A stretch of DNA of 64,000 nt from assembly GCF_041956535.1 (NCBI RefSeq), contig NW_027192202.1, positions 781,142 through 845,141 of the forward strand, in the 5' to 3' direction. Shown here one piece after another: positions 48,901 through 60,927 of the stretch. Below the pieces are notes generated by a model that was given only the letters and a program-made list of their open reading frames with translations, made no database searches and was not told the DNA's origin. Both the position numbers and the translations under genes were made by a program. Each line of letters starts with the position of its first letter. Within the stretch, counting starts at the first letter, position 1. The stretch is from Calcarisporiella thermophila CBS 279.70 (Eukaryota > Calcarisporiellomycota).

Positions 48901-51900
48901 CACTCGATCACTTTAATCTCATTATTCTTGGCGATAAACTGAATATTGAATGGTCCAGTTACACTCAGCGCCTCGGCAATTTTTGCTGTTGCTTCCTCAA
49001 TGCGTCGCACCGTAATTGGGTCAAGATCTTGAGGAGGAAGCACAAGAGTTGCGTCCCCAGAGTGAACTCCCGCATTTTCAACATGCTCAGAGATGACGTG
49101 CATAATCAACTTCCCTTCGAGAGCCACAGCGTCCATTTCAATCTCTTTAGCCTCCTCGATAAACTTAGAGATAACGACCGGGTGCTCACGAGAGACAGCA
49201 GTTGCCTGTTGCAAGTAATTCGTAAGATCATCACGCGAGAATACAACGTTCATTGCTGCACCAGAGAGGACATAGGATGGGCGAACTAGGACAGGGTATC
49301 CGACCTTCTCACAAAATGAGTGCGCCTCATCGAAGCTCGTCAACTCTTTCCAATGTGGTTGGTCAACCCCGATAGTGTCACACATACGCGAAAACTTGTA
49401 TCGATTCTCCGCGGTGTCGATCATTTCAGGGGAAGTACCAAGAATCTTCACACTCTGACGATGCAAGGGGAGCGCTATGTTGTTTGGAGTTTGTCCACCC
49501 ATCGACATGATCACTCCACTTGACCGTTCGATCTCATAGATATCCATGACACGCTCGACGTTGATATTTTCAAAATAGAGTCGGTCTGCTTCGTCGTAAT
49601 CGGTACTAACGGTCTCAGGATTATAGTTAACCATTACTGTTTTGATTCCACGATCACGAAGGGTTCTAATCGCTCGTACAGCACACCAATCGAATTCAAC
49701 AGATGATCCAATACGATAAACACCTGAGCCTAGCACCATGACACCGTTATCCTTGAATTCGACATCGTGCTCAACCGCATTGTAAGTCATGTAGAGGTAG
49801 TTTGTAAAGGCGGGGAATTCAGCAGCAACTGTGTCGATCTGTTTCACGAAAGGCAACACTCCCGCTTCCTGACGCATGCGACGAACCGCAAGTTCGTTGC
49901 TTCCAATGCACTTGGCAATTTGCCTGTCAGAGAATCCCATTTGTTTGGCATTCAATAGCAGCGATGAGGGCACTGACGAGTGGGAATATTTGTTCAAGGT
50001 CTTCTCAAGTTCAACAATGTACTTGAGCTTGTTCAAGAACCACTTGTCGATCTTGGTGAGTTCCCAGACACGATCTACGGTATAGCCGGAATGGAAAGCA
50101 TTTGCAATGGCGAACAATCGCTGGTCGGAGGGGTCCACAAGCTCGTTATCGATATCACTGACATAGTCGTTCTTGTTAAAACCGAAGAAGGAGTAGTCAA
50201 CAGCCCGGATCGCTTTTTGAATAGTTTCTTCGAAGGTACGTCCGATGGCCATGACTTCTCCAACCGACTTCATAGATGAGCTAAGGCTTTTGCTCACACG
50301 CGTAAACTTTTTGAGATCCCAGCGCGGAATCTTCACGACAACGTAGTCCAAGCTTGGCTCAAAACACGCGCATGTAACCTTGGTTACATTGTTCTTGATT
50401 TCGTTCAGAGGGATACCGAGACCAAGTTTGGCCGCGACGAAAGCGAGCGGATAACCTGTGGCCTTGGATGCTAGGGCCGAACTGCGGGACAAACGGGCAT
50501 TGACCTCGATAATGCAGTACTCCTTCGAAAATGGATTAAGCGCATACTGAATGTTGCACTCACCCACCACACCAAGGTGACGGATCACATTGATGGCAGT
50601 GCGGCGCAACATCATATAATCCTCATCGGAAAGAGTTTGACTGGGGGCCACCACAATCGAATCGCCGGTGTGGATACCAAGAGGGTCGAAATTCTCCATA
50701 TTACAAACCGTGATACAGTTATCGCGGCAGTCACGGACTACTTCATACTCGATCTCCTTCCAGCCCTTCATGCTACGCTCGATAAGGACCTGAGGACTGG
50801 CGGCAAAAGCCTTGTTGCACAGCTCCACAAGCTGCGCTTCATTCTCGGCAAAACCGGAGCCAAGTCCACCAAGGGCGTAGGCGGCACGAACGATGACAGG
50901 ATAGCCGATTTTATTGCCTGCATCGATCGCCTCGCTCAACGTGCATGCAGAAGCGGACTGTGCACATTTTTCGTTGATTTCGGAAAGTTTTTGTGCAAAT
51001 ATCTCCCGATCTTCAGTCGCAATGATAGTGTCAATCGGTGTACCAAGGACTTTCACGCCAAGCGCTTCAAACTCATCTTTGAGCTTGATTCCAACGTTCA
51101 GAGCTGTTTGCCCTCCGAAGGTGACGTAAATTCCATCGGGCTTCTCGTGCTTAATAACTTTGCGCACTGAATCGGGTGTCACTGGCAAAAAGTAGACTTT
51201 ATCGGCCAGACCTTTTGAGGTTTGAATGGTAGCGATGTTGGGATTGATCAAAACGGTATAAATTCCTTCCTCCTTAAGAGCTTTGATGGCCTACAAAATA
51301 AAAGAAAAATTAAAAAAATAGATCACCACTTGTTTATGCAAACATATCTACTTGAGATCCCGAGTAGTCGAACTCGCCGGCCTGGCCAATGCTAAGACCT
51401 CCACTACCCAACACCAAAACCTTCTTCACGCTAACACGTGGCGCCTTGAGGGCATTCTCTTCCTTGGTTCCACCAGGCATTACAAGTGGTACAAGCTTGC
51501 CAGCAAGTTTACTCTCTTGGACGGCTTGGATAAAGACATCAAACAAATATTCGGTGTCCAATGGTCCCGGGGTCGATTCGGGGTGGAATTGAACAGAGAA
51601 ATAAGGAAGTTGGCGATGGATAATACCCTCGTTAGAACCGTCATTGGCATTAACAAAAAGCTCCTGGAAATCTTCGGGCAGCGAAGAAGCATCGACAGCA
51701 TAACCGTGATTTTGGGAGGTGATATGGCAGCGGCCTGAAATCATATCCGTGCATGGGATATTGTGGCCACGATTACCATATTTCATCTTCAGAGTTTTTG
51801 CTCCAGCAGCAAGCGACATTAATTGATGCCCCAAACAAATACTGCATTAGATCGAATAACGGCGGTTAGTAAAACCAACACGTGCATTTCCCAAAAAGAC

Positions 51901-53030
51901 AACAAAAGCCTCACCCAAAGATAGGTAGTTTCTCCTGCTTCATTAAAATTCTGACACGCTCAATGGTATCTGGCACCATAGTTGGATCACCCGGTCCGTT
52001 GCTGATGAACAAACCATCATAATCGGTTTCTTTTAGGAAATCATAATCCCATGGAACCACCTTGAGCTCAACCCCACGGTTGACGAAGCAGCGAATTTGA
52101 TTGTTTTTCTATCGATTAAACAAAACCAATTTGAAAGGTTAGGAGGAGGAATGAGCAAGTCGAACAGAAATTTGATCCGCTCACCATGCCAACATCCACA
52201 GCCAAAATACGCAACGTCTTCCCATTTTGATCCTTCAACGCTTTAGCAGGGTCAGGCGTGTAGAGGTGTGGCTCTTTCGTCGATACCTCAGCGACCAAGT
52301 TGCGATCATTAGGATCGACCCATTCTGTGTCCTGGTAGTCCTTCAACCAATCCTGGGATGCATCGCCATTGACAGAGGAAGCATCCAGACCAAGAACACT
52401 GGGTGTAGTCACGATACTCTTTGGGAAGAGAATCTTCCCGAGCATGACACCTTGAGTGCGAATTTTTTTCGTGAGAGCACGGGTGTCAATGCCATAGATC
52501 GCTGGGACATTATTCTCTTTTAGCCATTGGGAAAGAGATGAGGTTGCAAGATAGTGAGAATAATCCTGCGAATATTGGCCAACGATCAACCCTGCAACAT
52601 GGATCTCGCGTGACTCGAAATATTTAGGAACATCCTTGAGTAATTCATCTAATGCCTCCCGCGAGGGCACACCATAGTTTCCTACAAGAGGAAAGGTGAG
52701 CACAAGCAGCTGCCCGCGGTAGGAGGGATCCGTCAGCGACTCCGGATAGCCAACCATTCCCGTCTGAAAGACGCACTCGCCCGCCACACTTTTTGTTTCT
52801 GCACCGAAAGAGATACCCTGATACGACGAGCCATCCTTGAGAACAAGTGTCGCAATGACTGGCTCCTGTGACGCGCCGCTGGAGAGCGGCGGCGCAGTCA
52901 CTGGTGGGCACGGATAGCGTGGTGACTGAACACTATTATTGTTCTTCACGTTCCCGGCGTTCGGGAGTACAACCGCTGCCGAGGTAGGAGGGATAGGAGC
53001 GGGCTCCGCGGTCTTTACGATGTCAGACAT
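45960..53030 (-). CDS. URA2: URA2: glutaminase, carbamoyl-phosphate synthetase, inactive dihydroorotase-like, aspartate transcarbamylase
   Basis: Multifunctional enzyme for the first two steps of pyrimidine synthesis, feedback-inhibited by UTP in fungi. Four exons (53030-52185, 52108-51915, 51841-51352, 51290-45960) give 2286 residues. The glutaminase has [14 protein letters not shown] with the nucleophile Cys and SQNHGYAVD. The two ATP-grasp halves include [40 protein letters not shown] and [20 protein letters not shown]. The dihydroorotase-like part near residue 1556 reads [15 protein letters not shown] where active enzymes have the HxH metal motif, so it should be inactive, as in yeast. 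The transcarbamylase has [20 protein letters not shown] near 2030 and ends VMGRMA. Confidence 0.96.
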
Positions 53031-53559
53031 ATTATTAGGGCGTCGTTAGTGGCAGTTTGACTTTGGGAGGAGACGAAAATTTAAAGGAAATTGGATGTCA
53101 ATGAGAATATTCTAGTATTATCCTCCTCTTGGTTTCCTACAAAAAGCTCCTCGATTTGTTTACGGTTTGGGGTTTTTATATCCCTAAATCCAACCAACTC
53201 TAAAGATGATTGGACAGTGAGGACTGCTAGTTTGGTCGGAATTAGAAAACAATCAACAACACAATCGTAGATAATCATTCTACCACAATTAACCCAGGTG
53301 CATAGTAGCGAAAATAGATTTCTATAAGATAAACATCCAGCAGTATCAATCATCTGGACAAGCCAAGAGACTTTCTTCCAATGAATTTATCCTTTGATAT
53401 ACGCTCATCGTATTTAGCCATATTATTACACAAAGATTGGTGTGAGGTGACAATATTAAAAAGCTTATCGCCAAATGCTTCCCCATTCTATATTTCTCCA
53501 AGCATATCAGAGGAGGAGGGAATAAAAATAAGCCTCTATTTGATATCTAAAGCGCAGCT
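53031..53559. other. Spacer between URA2 start and MSD1 end
   Basis: 529 bases upstream of URA2. It should carry the URA2 promoter. A 90-codon minus-strand frame (53353-53081) sits in it; its sequence is not recognised and it may be part of the URA2 leader. No clear TATA box is visible. Confidence 0.5.
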
Positions 53560-55902
53560 CTATTCTAGTATTTGAATCCCGTAATCTCTCAATTGCTGCT
53601 TGGAAGGCTGCGAAGGGCTTCCAACCACGAGATCGGCACCAGAAGCAACCTTCGGGAAAGCGATTACATCTCTTATAGACTGTGTTCCGCATAGAATAGA
53701 CATCACGCGGTCAAAACCAAGTGCTATTCCGCCATGAGGGGGGCAGCCAGAGCGAAGTGCATCGAGGAGATGACGAAAGCGTGCTTGGTCCTCTTTAAAT
53801 ATCTATGTGAAAATAAGAGCAGAGCAAGGATGGTTGATGGACTGAGCCACAGCAGAGACTCATTAAGGTATTTACCTTGAGCACGTTCTCAAACACAAAT
53901 TCCTGTAGCTCGGCTGAGTGAATGCGGACTGATCCACCAGCAATCTCTACGCCATTAAGTACCAAATCGTAATGTTGACTTCGGCACTGGGCGGGATTGG
54001 TTGCGAGTAGCCCAATATCTTCGGGTAGAGGGGCGGTAAAAGGATGATGCGTCGAAATAAATCCGTCTCCCGACTCATTCGGAGTAAAAAGTGGGAAATC
54101 AATCACCCAAAGGAAACGATTGCCATTTAATTCGAGAAGGCCTTTACGATGCAAGATCTCAGCAGCCTGGAGACGCGCTCTACCCATGGAAGTGAACCCT
54201 CCCTAGGATTAGAACATTGTCAAAAGAGCCACATACAATACACTTAGACCTCCAAGACTTAGATAGACCTACCGATAAAAATGCCTTCCGTTGACCAACC
54301 ACAACGATATCTCCGACCTCTACACCTAGTGCCTGTGTCAAATCATCTACGACGGCACGATCTAAACTCCGTAAAATTGAAGATTTCGAGCACCAACCCA
54401 AGAGGTCGCTCCCATTGACTTTTATCGCGCTGATCTTTGCTTCTTCTGCTCCAGCTTGCCCTGACTGTAATTGTCGAATTTCTGAACCGGTGAGCGAGGC
54501 TCCACCCTTGATCACAAACGCCTCTGCTACTCCATTGAACGTAGCGGTCCTTGGAAGAAATTGGGTTATATCATGAATTTCCATCCCAAATCGTAAATCG
54601 GGTTTATCCGAGCCGTATCGCCTCATTGCCTCGTCATAACTCATTCTTACAAATGGCGTCTCTAGCCTCGTGCCAGATACTTCCTGCCATACTTTCGTGA
54701 CAAGTTTCTCCACGACAGTTTGGATCTCCTCTGCGGTGCTGAAAGCAAGCTCCATATCCACTTGCGTAAATTCGGGCTGCCTATCTGCGCGTAAATCCTC
54801 ATCACGAAAACAACGGGCTATTTGAAAATAGCGATCCACCCCGGCAGCCATGAGCATCTGTTTATATTGCTGAGGGCTTTGGTTAAGGGCGTAGAACTGG
54901 CCGACCGATCGTGTCGGGACAAGAAATTCACGTGCACCTTCAGGAGTAGTTTTAAAAAGAATTGGAGTTTCCACTTCAACAAAACCTAACACCAGAGACA
55001 TAAAAATCCTATATTCAAATATCCTTGGCATTGTTTTGATTGCATCCTACCCTCACTCATTAAAAAGTCCCGGATGACCCATGAAGCATGAGAGCGCTTC
55101 CGTAAGTTTTTCTGCAAAACATCTCTACGTATATCAACAACTCTGTGTCTAAGTCGCACCTCTTCTGATGGCTATTGAAGAGTGTTAAATATACTCTAGA
55201 AATCATTTTTCTATTGCTATATGTACCAGCTTAGTGTCCGTTGGGAGAAATGGTAATGCATCCGCAGGGTTCAGACATCGTAGTGATTGTAGTTCAATTT
55301 CTATCTCTCCTGTGGGTATATCCTGCTCGAACGATACATCCATTTACTCAAGGAGACTCCTCTTAATAATAATATTTTAGGCATACTCACCGTTCGAACA
55401 GCTTCAATTGCACGTCGTTTCACAATCCCTTCAGCGCATACCACACTCTCTGGGGACACCATGAGTAACTCGTCTTTTAAAGAGTTCTCTGTACGACATA
55501 CAAGTTGAGTTGTTCCGAAAGAATCGCGCAAGGGAAGGAATATGAGATTCTGTGATAATTTTCTGACCTCGACAGGTTTACTACATTGAATTGAATTTTA
55601 CTGTAATAATAAAGTAACCTACCTGGGTTTTTGTGACCACCCACACAACACTACATGGTCACCTACATTGGTTGCTCTTAATTCACCACAATTATGTGTG
55701 CGTTTTGGGTATGTCAAATTCAATTCTAAAATTGTTGGGAATTGTCAGGCATAATAGAGTGGAAAAAATAGATCGAATAGATACTTTTTAACAAATTTGA
55801 TTCACTAGAATACTGGCGTTGGCATGAGTAAACAATGTCTAACAGGGACCGCGAGAAATCTCGTAAAACCCCAGGTCTACGTGAAGCAATTCTCGGTAAC
55901 AT
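53560..55902 (-). CDS. MSD1: Mitochondrial aspartyl-tRNA synthetase
   Basis: Charges mitochondrial tRNA-Asp; bacterial-type class II enzyme. About ten exons; exon 1 is 55902-55806, exon 2 55725-55623, exon 3 starts at 55580. MLPRIASRRPGVLRDFSRSL is a presequence. The anticodon-binding OB fold has RTHNCGELRATNVGDHVVLC followed by GW, and LPLRDSFGTTQLV. Motif 2 is FQIARCFRDEDLRADRQPEF then TQVDMEL. The GAD insertion follows (TFNGVAEAFVIKGGASLTGS). FLWVIDFPLFTPNESGDGFI, HHPFTAPLPED and YDLVLNGVEIAGGSVRIH precede motif 3, HGGIALGFDRVMSILCGTQS. It is divergent from the next gene. Confidence 0.92.
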
Positions 55903-56193
55903 GTTTAAGTTTTAATGGTAACAAAGTACCCTACCATCTATCAAATTGATTAATGTGGCTTATTTATATTTTTTATTTTCTGTAGGCCAATGCGGAATTC
56001 ATTTTCATACCTCACAGTTACACTTTTACCGTTAGTGTTTTCTTTAACCACACAACATCGTTTAAAACAAATGTAATCCCAGCAATTCTTATTTCTCAGC
56101 TATTTCAATTTTAGCCCATTTCCTCACTGTTGTGTCTGTTTTCCCTTGTTTTCACTTCTCATTTAAATCCTAAGTTGTTAGAATTTCTAAACC

Positions 56194-56942
56194 ATGAAGC
56201 TTCGTTATATAACGCAACCAAGACCACGCCGTCCTACTCGAAAAGATCAAATCGGCCTAGTATGCGCACTGATTGCGCTTACACTGCTTTTAATCGGGGT
56301 CCTTTCAAGTATCCGTCCTGGAATTACAGGTGTATACTACCTGAAAGTGGAAGGGCTAAATACCCTTGCAACATTTGGCCCACTGGGATACTGCCTGCGG
56401 GTGAATGAGACAATTCGTTGTGAACAGAGCATTTATATGGGTTTTTATCCTCTAGGTAGGCCTCTGGACATCCTAATTTTTTGTATTTGAGATGTTGCAA
56501 CTCATTATTTTTTTTTACAGATGTGCCAGGGATTCTAAACGGGACTGTACCGGAGCTTTTCCGCAATCCTCGCAATGTTACTACCAGTGAAAATACTAGC
56601 TCATCTTATGATTCTGGCGTCTTTGCGGCTCACATCATAGCTCTTATCGGAGTTATCGCCACCCTTACTCTTCTTTTTTTGCGTATTTTGGGTTTTTCAG
56701 ATCGCTTTCATTTGCGCGGATTCACAGCCATATTGGGGCTTTGCGGTTGCGTACTAGCGCTGGCTCTAGGTGCGCTGGAGTATATTAACGAGAGAGACAA
56801 TTTAAATGCAATTTATCCAAATATAACTGCTACGACTGGGCCAGCATTTATCACAACTGGGATGGCTATGCTGTCCATATTGATTGCTGCAATAGCGCTT
56901 TTAAGAGGGTGCAACGATGTACCTATTGGAGCCGAGTTTTAA
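56194..56942 (+). CDS. SUR7/PalI-like four-helix membrane protein
   Basis: Probable plasma-membrane protein of the SUR7/PalI group, which marks eisosomes or takes part in ambient-pH sensing. Two exons (56194-56455, 56521-56942) give 227 residues. Four helices: residues 20-40 (IGLVCALIALTLLLIGVLSS), 117-138, 146-166 and 195-215. The first extracellular loop has two Cys and Asn-glycosylation sites (NET, NGT, NVT, NTS). The WxxxW-type signature of the family is weak. The call rests on topology and general resemblance only. Confidence 0.6.
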
Positions 56943-57139
56943 CTTTTGCTTGCTTCCTAGCGCCTAAAACCCTGATTTTTCTCTTTATTCGTTCACATCA
57001 ATTGATCTCCATCGCTTTTTTACGAATGGTTTATATAGAACTTGAAGATTGTATATAACATAACATATAACTTATATTATTTAATAATAATCCAAGATCT
57101 TCATATATTTACAATAATTTTATTATGAAAATACTACAC

Positions 57140-57665
57140 CTACTTTAGCTCCATATCTCTTTTGATATTGTTCATCTGGTACATATTCCATATCCACGGC
57201 CAGCGATCTAGCACGGTGAAGGATGCATTATGAAATAGGGTTGTATGGCATCCGACGGCATTGAACTGGTATATTGCATTATAAAAATGTCAACTTCACG
57301 AATCCTCGACGGCAAGTTAACGATTGCGCTCCAGTGGTATTATCTCAGCAAGCAAGAGATATTATTCCAACACTATAATGATCCCAAGCAAAGTCAAATG
57401 CATTGATCGGTGGTTCGAAAATAACCGATTCAAGTCTTCGATTGGCCTTCACCATCACTAAGACCTTAACTCCACAGAGTATTTATGGGATGAACTAGAG
57501 AGACGTCTGAGGAGCAAATTCTCATAGATAACGAGCCAGTGTGATCTGTGGGAAAAGTTGAATATTATCCGGGAGTCACTCGCGAAGGAGGATTATATGA
57601 AGTTGATCAACACGATACTAGAACGATTCCAAGGTGTTACTAAACAAGAAGAAGATATACTATGT
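57140..57665 (+). mobile_element. Decayed Tc1/mariner (FunTc1-like) transposase
   Basis: Protein pieces in shifting frames follow the order of a Tc1 transposase: DGIELVYCIIKM, then ILDGKL, LQWYYLSKQEILFQHYNDPK (like the family's QHDNDPKHTS), WFENNRFKSS, STEYLWDELERRLRSKFS (like NPIEHLWDELKRRL) and LWEKLNIIRESLAKEDYMKL. Stops and frameshifts interrupt it several times, so it is dead. The best remaining open part is 57558-57809. I could not find terminal inverted repeats by eye. Confidence 0.75.
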
Positions 57666-58058
57666 AGTCGGAGAGCACTTTATTTATATAAACATTTGAG
57701 TATTTACTATAATACTCCTGTCAAGAAAGAGAATGAAGCGTTGACACCATGTAATATCTCAATATCTGAATTTAAGAGATTATCCGAAATGGATTCACAT
57801 TTCACTTGAGAGTCAGTAGCGGATGTTCTGTTGTATATGGATTAGTAAGGGCGTAGATGAGCTGTTCCAATATAGAACTGTTTTTTTATGCGGGCGTTAT
57901 TGGTAGAGAAAATACTTAGGTAAAAGTGAAAATATCAAGGCGTCCCCAAAACGTTCCAGAGACACTTTATTTGTTCCTAAACCATCAGATAGATCATAAA
58001 TTCTTCATTTTCACCCATAGAGCCTAAGGAGCTTCCGTATTGCATCATCAATTCTCCG

Positions 58059-58502
58059 CTAGCACGAATCGTTCTCACACCGCCCCCGCCCACACTCAAC
58101 GGCAGTGGCTCGTGGGCAATTGGTCAGGTCGTGGTATCGCCCTCCATTGATAGTGCCGACAATTCGTCCGCCGTTGATGAGCCAGCACCAATTACACGAG
58201 TCCCCGGGGCGCGCAGCTAGCGTTATACCCTTGAGACATGTGTTTCCACCTCTCACTGGAATAGGGGTTGAGGCTCCATCGCTCTTCGGCTCGCAAATTT
58301 TGGATCGCTGGCCATTGCAGTGATGGAACCACACCGTGACGGGCGAATCGCCGCAACTCTGCCTGCGTTCGATGCGGTAGGCAAAATCAACCTCGCGCTC
58401 GTTAGTAGGTGCACCCAAGGCGAACTCCATTGCAGGGTGATTTTGCAACGCTGATACTGCGGCCAGCGCAGGGCTTATTAAGAGAAACAACATATAGATC
58501 AT
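58059..58502 (-). CDS. Small secreted cysteine-rich protein with probable pro-segment
   Basis: Single-exon 147-residue protein. Residues 1-18 (MIYMLFLLISPALAAVSA) are a signal peptide. A short pro-segment then ends RIERR before QSCGDSP, a Kex2-type dibasic site. The predicted mature part of about 97 residues has ten Cys (SCGD, HHCN, KICE, NTCL, DSCNWCW, TNCP, VECG, GRCE, DSC), an even number suited to five disulfides, plus a Gly-rich stretch WLINGGRIVGTINGGRYHD. No family is recognised. It sits alone between a dead transposon and AT-rich DNA. Such proteins in fungi are often host-interaction or surface proteins, but that is inference. Confidence 0.7.
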   Translation of the reverse strand: MIYMLFLLISPALAAVSALQNHPAMEFALGAPTNEREVDFAYRIERRQSCGDSPVTVWFHHCNGQRSKICEPKSDGASTPIPVRGGNTCLKGITLAARPGDSCNWCWLINGGRIVGTINGGRYHDLTNCPRATAVECGRGRCENDSC

Positions 58503-60155
58503 CTCGCAAACTTGCCAAAGTGCTAAAAATCAAAGCGGATTTACGCGACTATTCCAGCTAATTCGTCCAGTATAAATATGAAAACCATTTAAAGTTATTT
58601 CATTTAACATTTTGTGTAACATTACTACAAATTAGCATAAAACTAAAGTATACTCTATAAAAATACACGAATCCGATTAACCATAGCATATTTAAATTAG
58701 CATGATCATTTCACTAAATATACTTTCTCTCGCTCTTCATTTTCGTATTTTGGTTTCCGAATCTTTAATTATATAATCGTGAATTCTAGCTATACAATGG
58801 ATAATCCCAATATTATATAATCAGCATCTGCAAATAACCGCGCCACTTCGCATGTAGGCGACCCATCAGGATTTCGATGAGTAGCAAAAACTATAATCTA
58901 AATCCACGAAATCGCGATCGAAAGCATCGCATAAGCGCTGTTATGTGTAGTGGCCAGGGCAGTTGGGAACATACCACGTCGTGAATTACTCGCCAGTACG
59001 AAGCCCGACTCAAGTCTGAACCTTGGATTATCACTAGTCGGCAAGCAAAATGAAAGAGAAAACAAAGTAGTAAGCCAGTCCGAATTAGGAAATCGAACCC
59101 ATAATGTCTTTACTTCGTTTGTATTGGTCGACAAAAAGATAACGATAACTATGACGATAACAAAGTCTCAATACGAAAACGCAATGTGGGCACTTAGTAA
59201 CACTTAACATTAAGCAAAAATATAAAAGCAACAAGGAGCATAATATGCGGCTAATGTGGTAAAGCAGCGATTGACTGACTGGGCTGTGACGGGTCACGCC
59301 CAGGATATTGGCCTTCATCAACATCCTATTCAAAGTCTCGTCGAAAGTCTGTCTTTATTTTCGCAATCTTGGACATTGAATTCGGCTATCGCAGCTCCCC
59401 TCTGTGTGTGAGCTCGAGTTTTGGTCAGTCGGGGTGGGTTGAGAGGGGCTACTTCGTACCCACGGCTTTCATCGTGTGTGATCTTCATACCGTTGTCTTC
59501 AAGATCCGTGGGGCGTGTGCAATGAGGTCGAAGCAATCTACGAATCTTCCTTCTTTGAAATATTCCAGACTGCCGCTTAGATGTACTCTGATTATAGTGT
59601 TCTCTTCTATCGAGCTGGAGACCCCCAACTATCAAGCTCTGATGATGTCTCTGAGCTATCCCACCACGAGCCCCCGAGCTGTTGGATCTTGGGAGTTGGG
59701 AAGGTTAGAAGGTGTTGTGTACCGCATGTGTCGCGCATGCTCATGTCCATCGTTCCTGAATACCGAGGCTTCCATTATCCTCGTCAGCATGAAAGAATGC
59801 CGTTGAGGCATGCTTTGGAAGCTTACAGTATTTGTGATTTGTCATTCTGAGGGCTTGTCCAAGCAGTCTGACGTGGTGGGTCCTCAGACCATTTAATTGA
59901 ACGAGATATTCTCATTTGGGAATCAAAAAGGTCCGGATGGCAAGGCGCATTTGGTGGATCCGGAGGGACGAATCGGCAATTTGCTATGGAGATTCTCGTT
60001 AAGTTAAAATACTGAGAATAAACGCATATATAATTAAGGCGCAGTCTTCTGGCTTTCAATATTTTTAACACCTGAATCTTCTGACAGACTTTCCACTGAG
60101 TAGATCATCTAGTCTTTTGTATATCTTGGACAATTTTTTTTTTCTTTAATCGAAG
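58503..60155. other. AT-rich region with disrupted open frames
   Basis: About 1.65 kb. The first 450 bases are very AT-rich. From 59330 to 59850 the minus strand has an open stretch of about 100 codons (IVGGLQLDRREHYNQSTSKR onwards, Arg-rich) preceded by stops, and the plus strand an overlapping 145-codon frame; base composition is more balanced there than nearby. This may be the remnant of a transposon or a dead gene. I recognise no domain. Confidence 0.5.
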
Positions 60156-60927
60156 ATGAAAATTTATTCAATTTCCGTCCTTAATGCAGAAAACAAGCCT
60201 GCAGTTACACTTACATCAGAGCATGAGCTTTCAGATTTTGGATTTTTCCAAAGAGGAGGGTAACTAGATTCTCATAGGATTTTTTAGATGATTACTTCTA
60301 TTGACTCTTATTTACTCGCCTCAATAGAGTTCAAGAGTTTATGGGATTTTTGGCAAAAACTGTCGCTGAAAGGACTAACCCAGGTCAACGGCAGAGTGTT
60401 GAACAAGACAGTATGGATGATGATACCTGACTTATTGATGCTAGATATTTACTTGGAAATTTATAAAGATTATGTGGGGCATGTTTACGTACGTTCTGAT
60501 GGTGCAGCAGGAGTTATAGTATCCGACAAAGAATACCCAGCACGAGTAGCATTCTCGCTACTAAACAAGATTTTAGATGAATTTACTGTGCGCTATCCGA
60601 AGCATCAATGGGCACAGGGAATGTCCTACCCCGAATTAAAGGAATACATTACCAAATATCAAGATCCAAAGCAAGCCGATACAATCATGCGTGTTCAAAA
60701 AGAGCTTGATGAGACCAAAATTGTTCTTCACAAGACAATCGAATCCGTCTTGCAGCGCGGTGAAAGACTGGACACCCTCGTCGAGCGCTCTGACCAGCTT
60801 TCGAATCAATCTAAAATGTTTTACAAAGCGGCCAAGAAAACAAACTCTTGCTGCGTTGGTAAGTACAACTTACACAAGTTTATTTCTGGCTGGTATGTAA
60901 CTAAAAGGTTGCTTCTTAGTCATGTGA
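60156..60927 (+). CDS. YKT6: R-SNARE YKT6 with C-terminal prenylation motif
   Basis: Longin-domain SNARE used in ER-Golgi, endosomal and vacuolar fusion; it is anchored by lipid, not a helix. Four exons (60156-60259, 60328-60410, 60469-60858, 60920-60927) give 194 residues. Longin domain: [65 protein letters not shown] helix: [20 protein letters not shown] then [20 protein letters not shown] with the central Arg. The end is [10 protein letters not shown], a double-Cys box for palmitoylation and farnesylation. The last coding exon is only 8 bases and is needed to complete it. Confidence 0.96.

Noticed and set aside
50577-51170. 197-codon plus-strand frame opposite URA2
   Set aside because: Antisense to the carbamoyl-phosphate synthetase domain.
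53081-53353. 90-codon minus-strand frame just upstream of URA2
   Set aside because: Position suggests leader DNA; content not protein-like enough to call.
59080-59110. Minus-strand gggttcgattt resembling a tRNA B box
   Set aside because: The flanks do not form a T-stem and no A box lies at the right distance, so it is not a tRNA gene.
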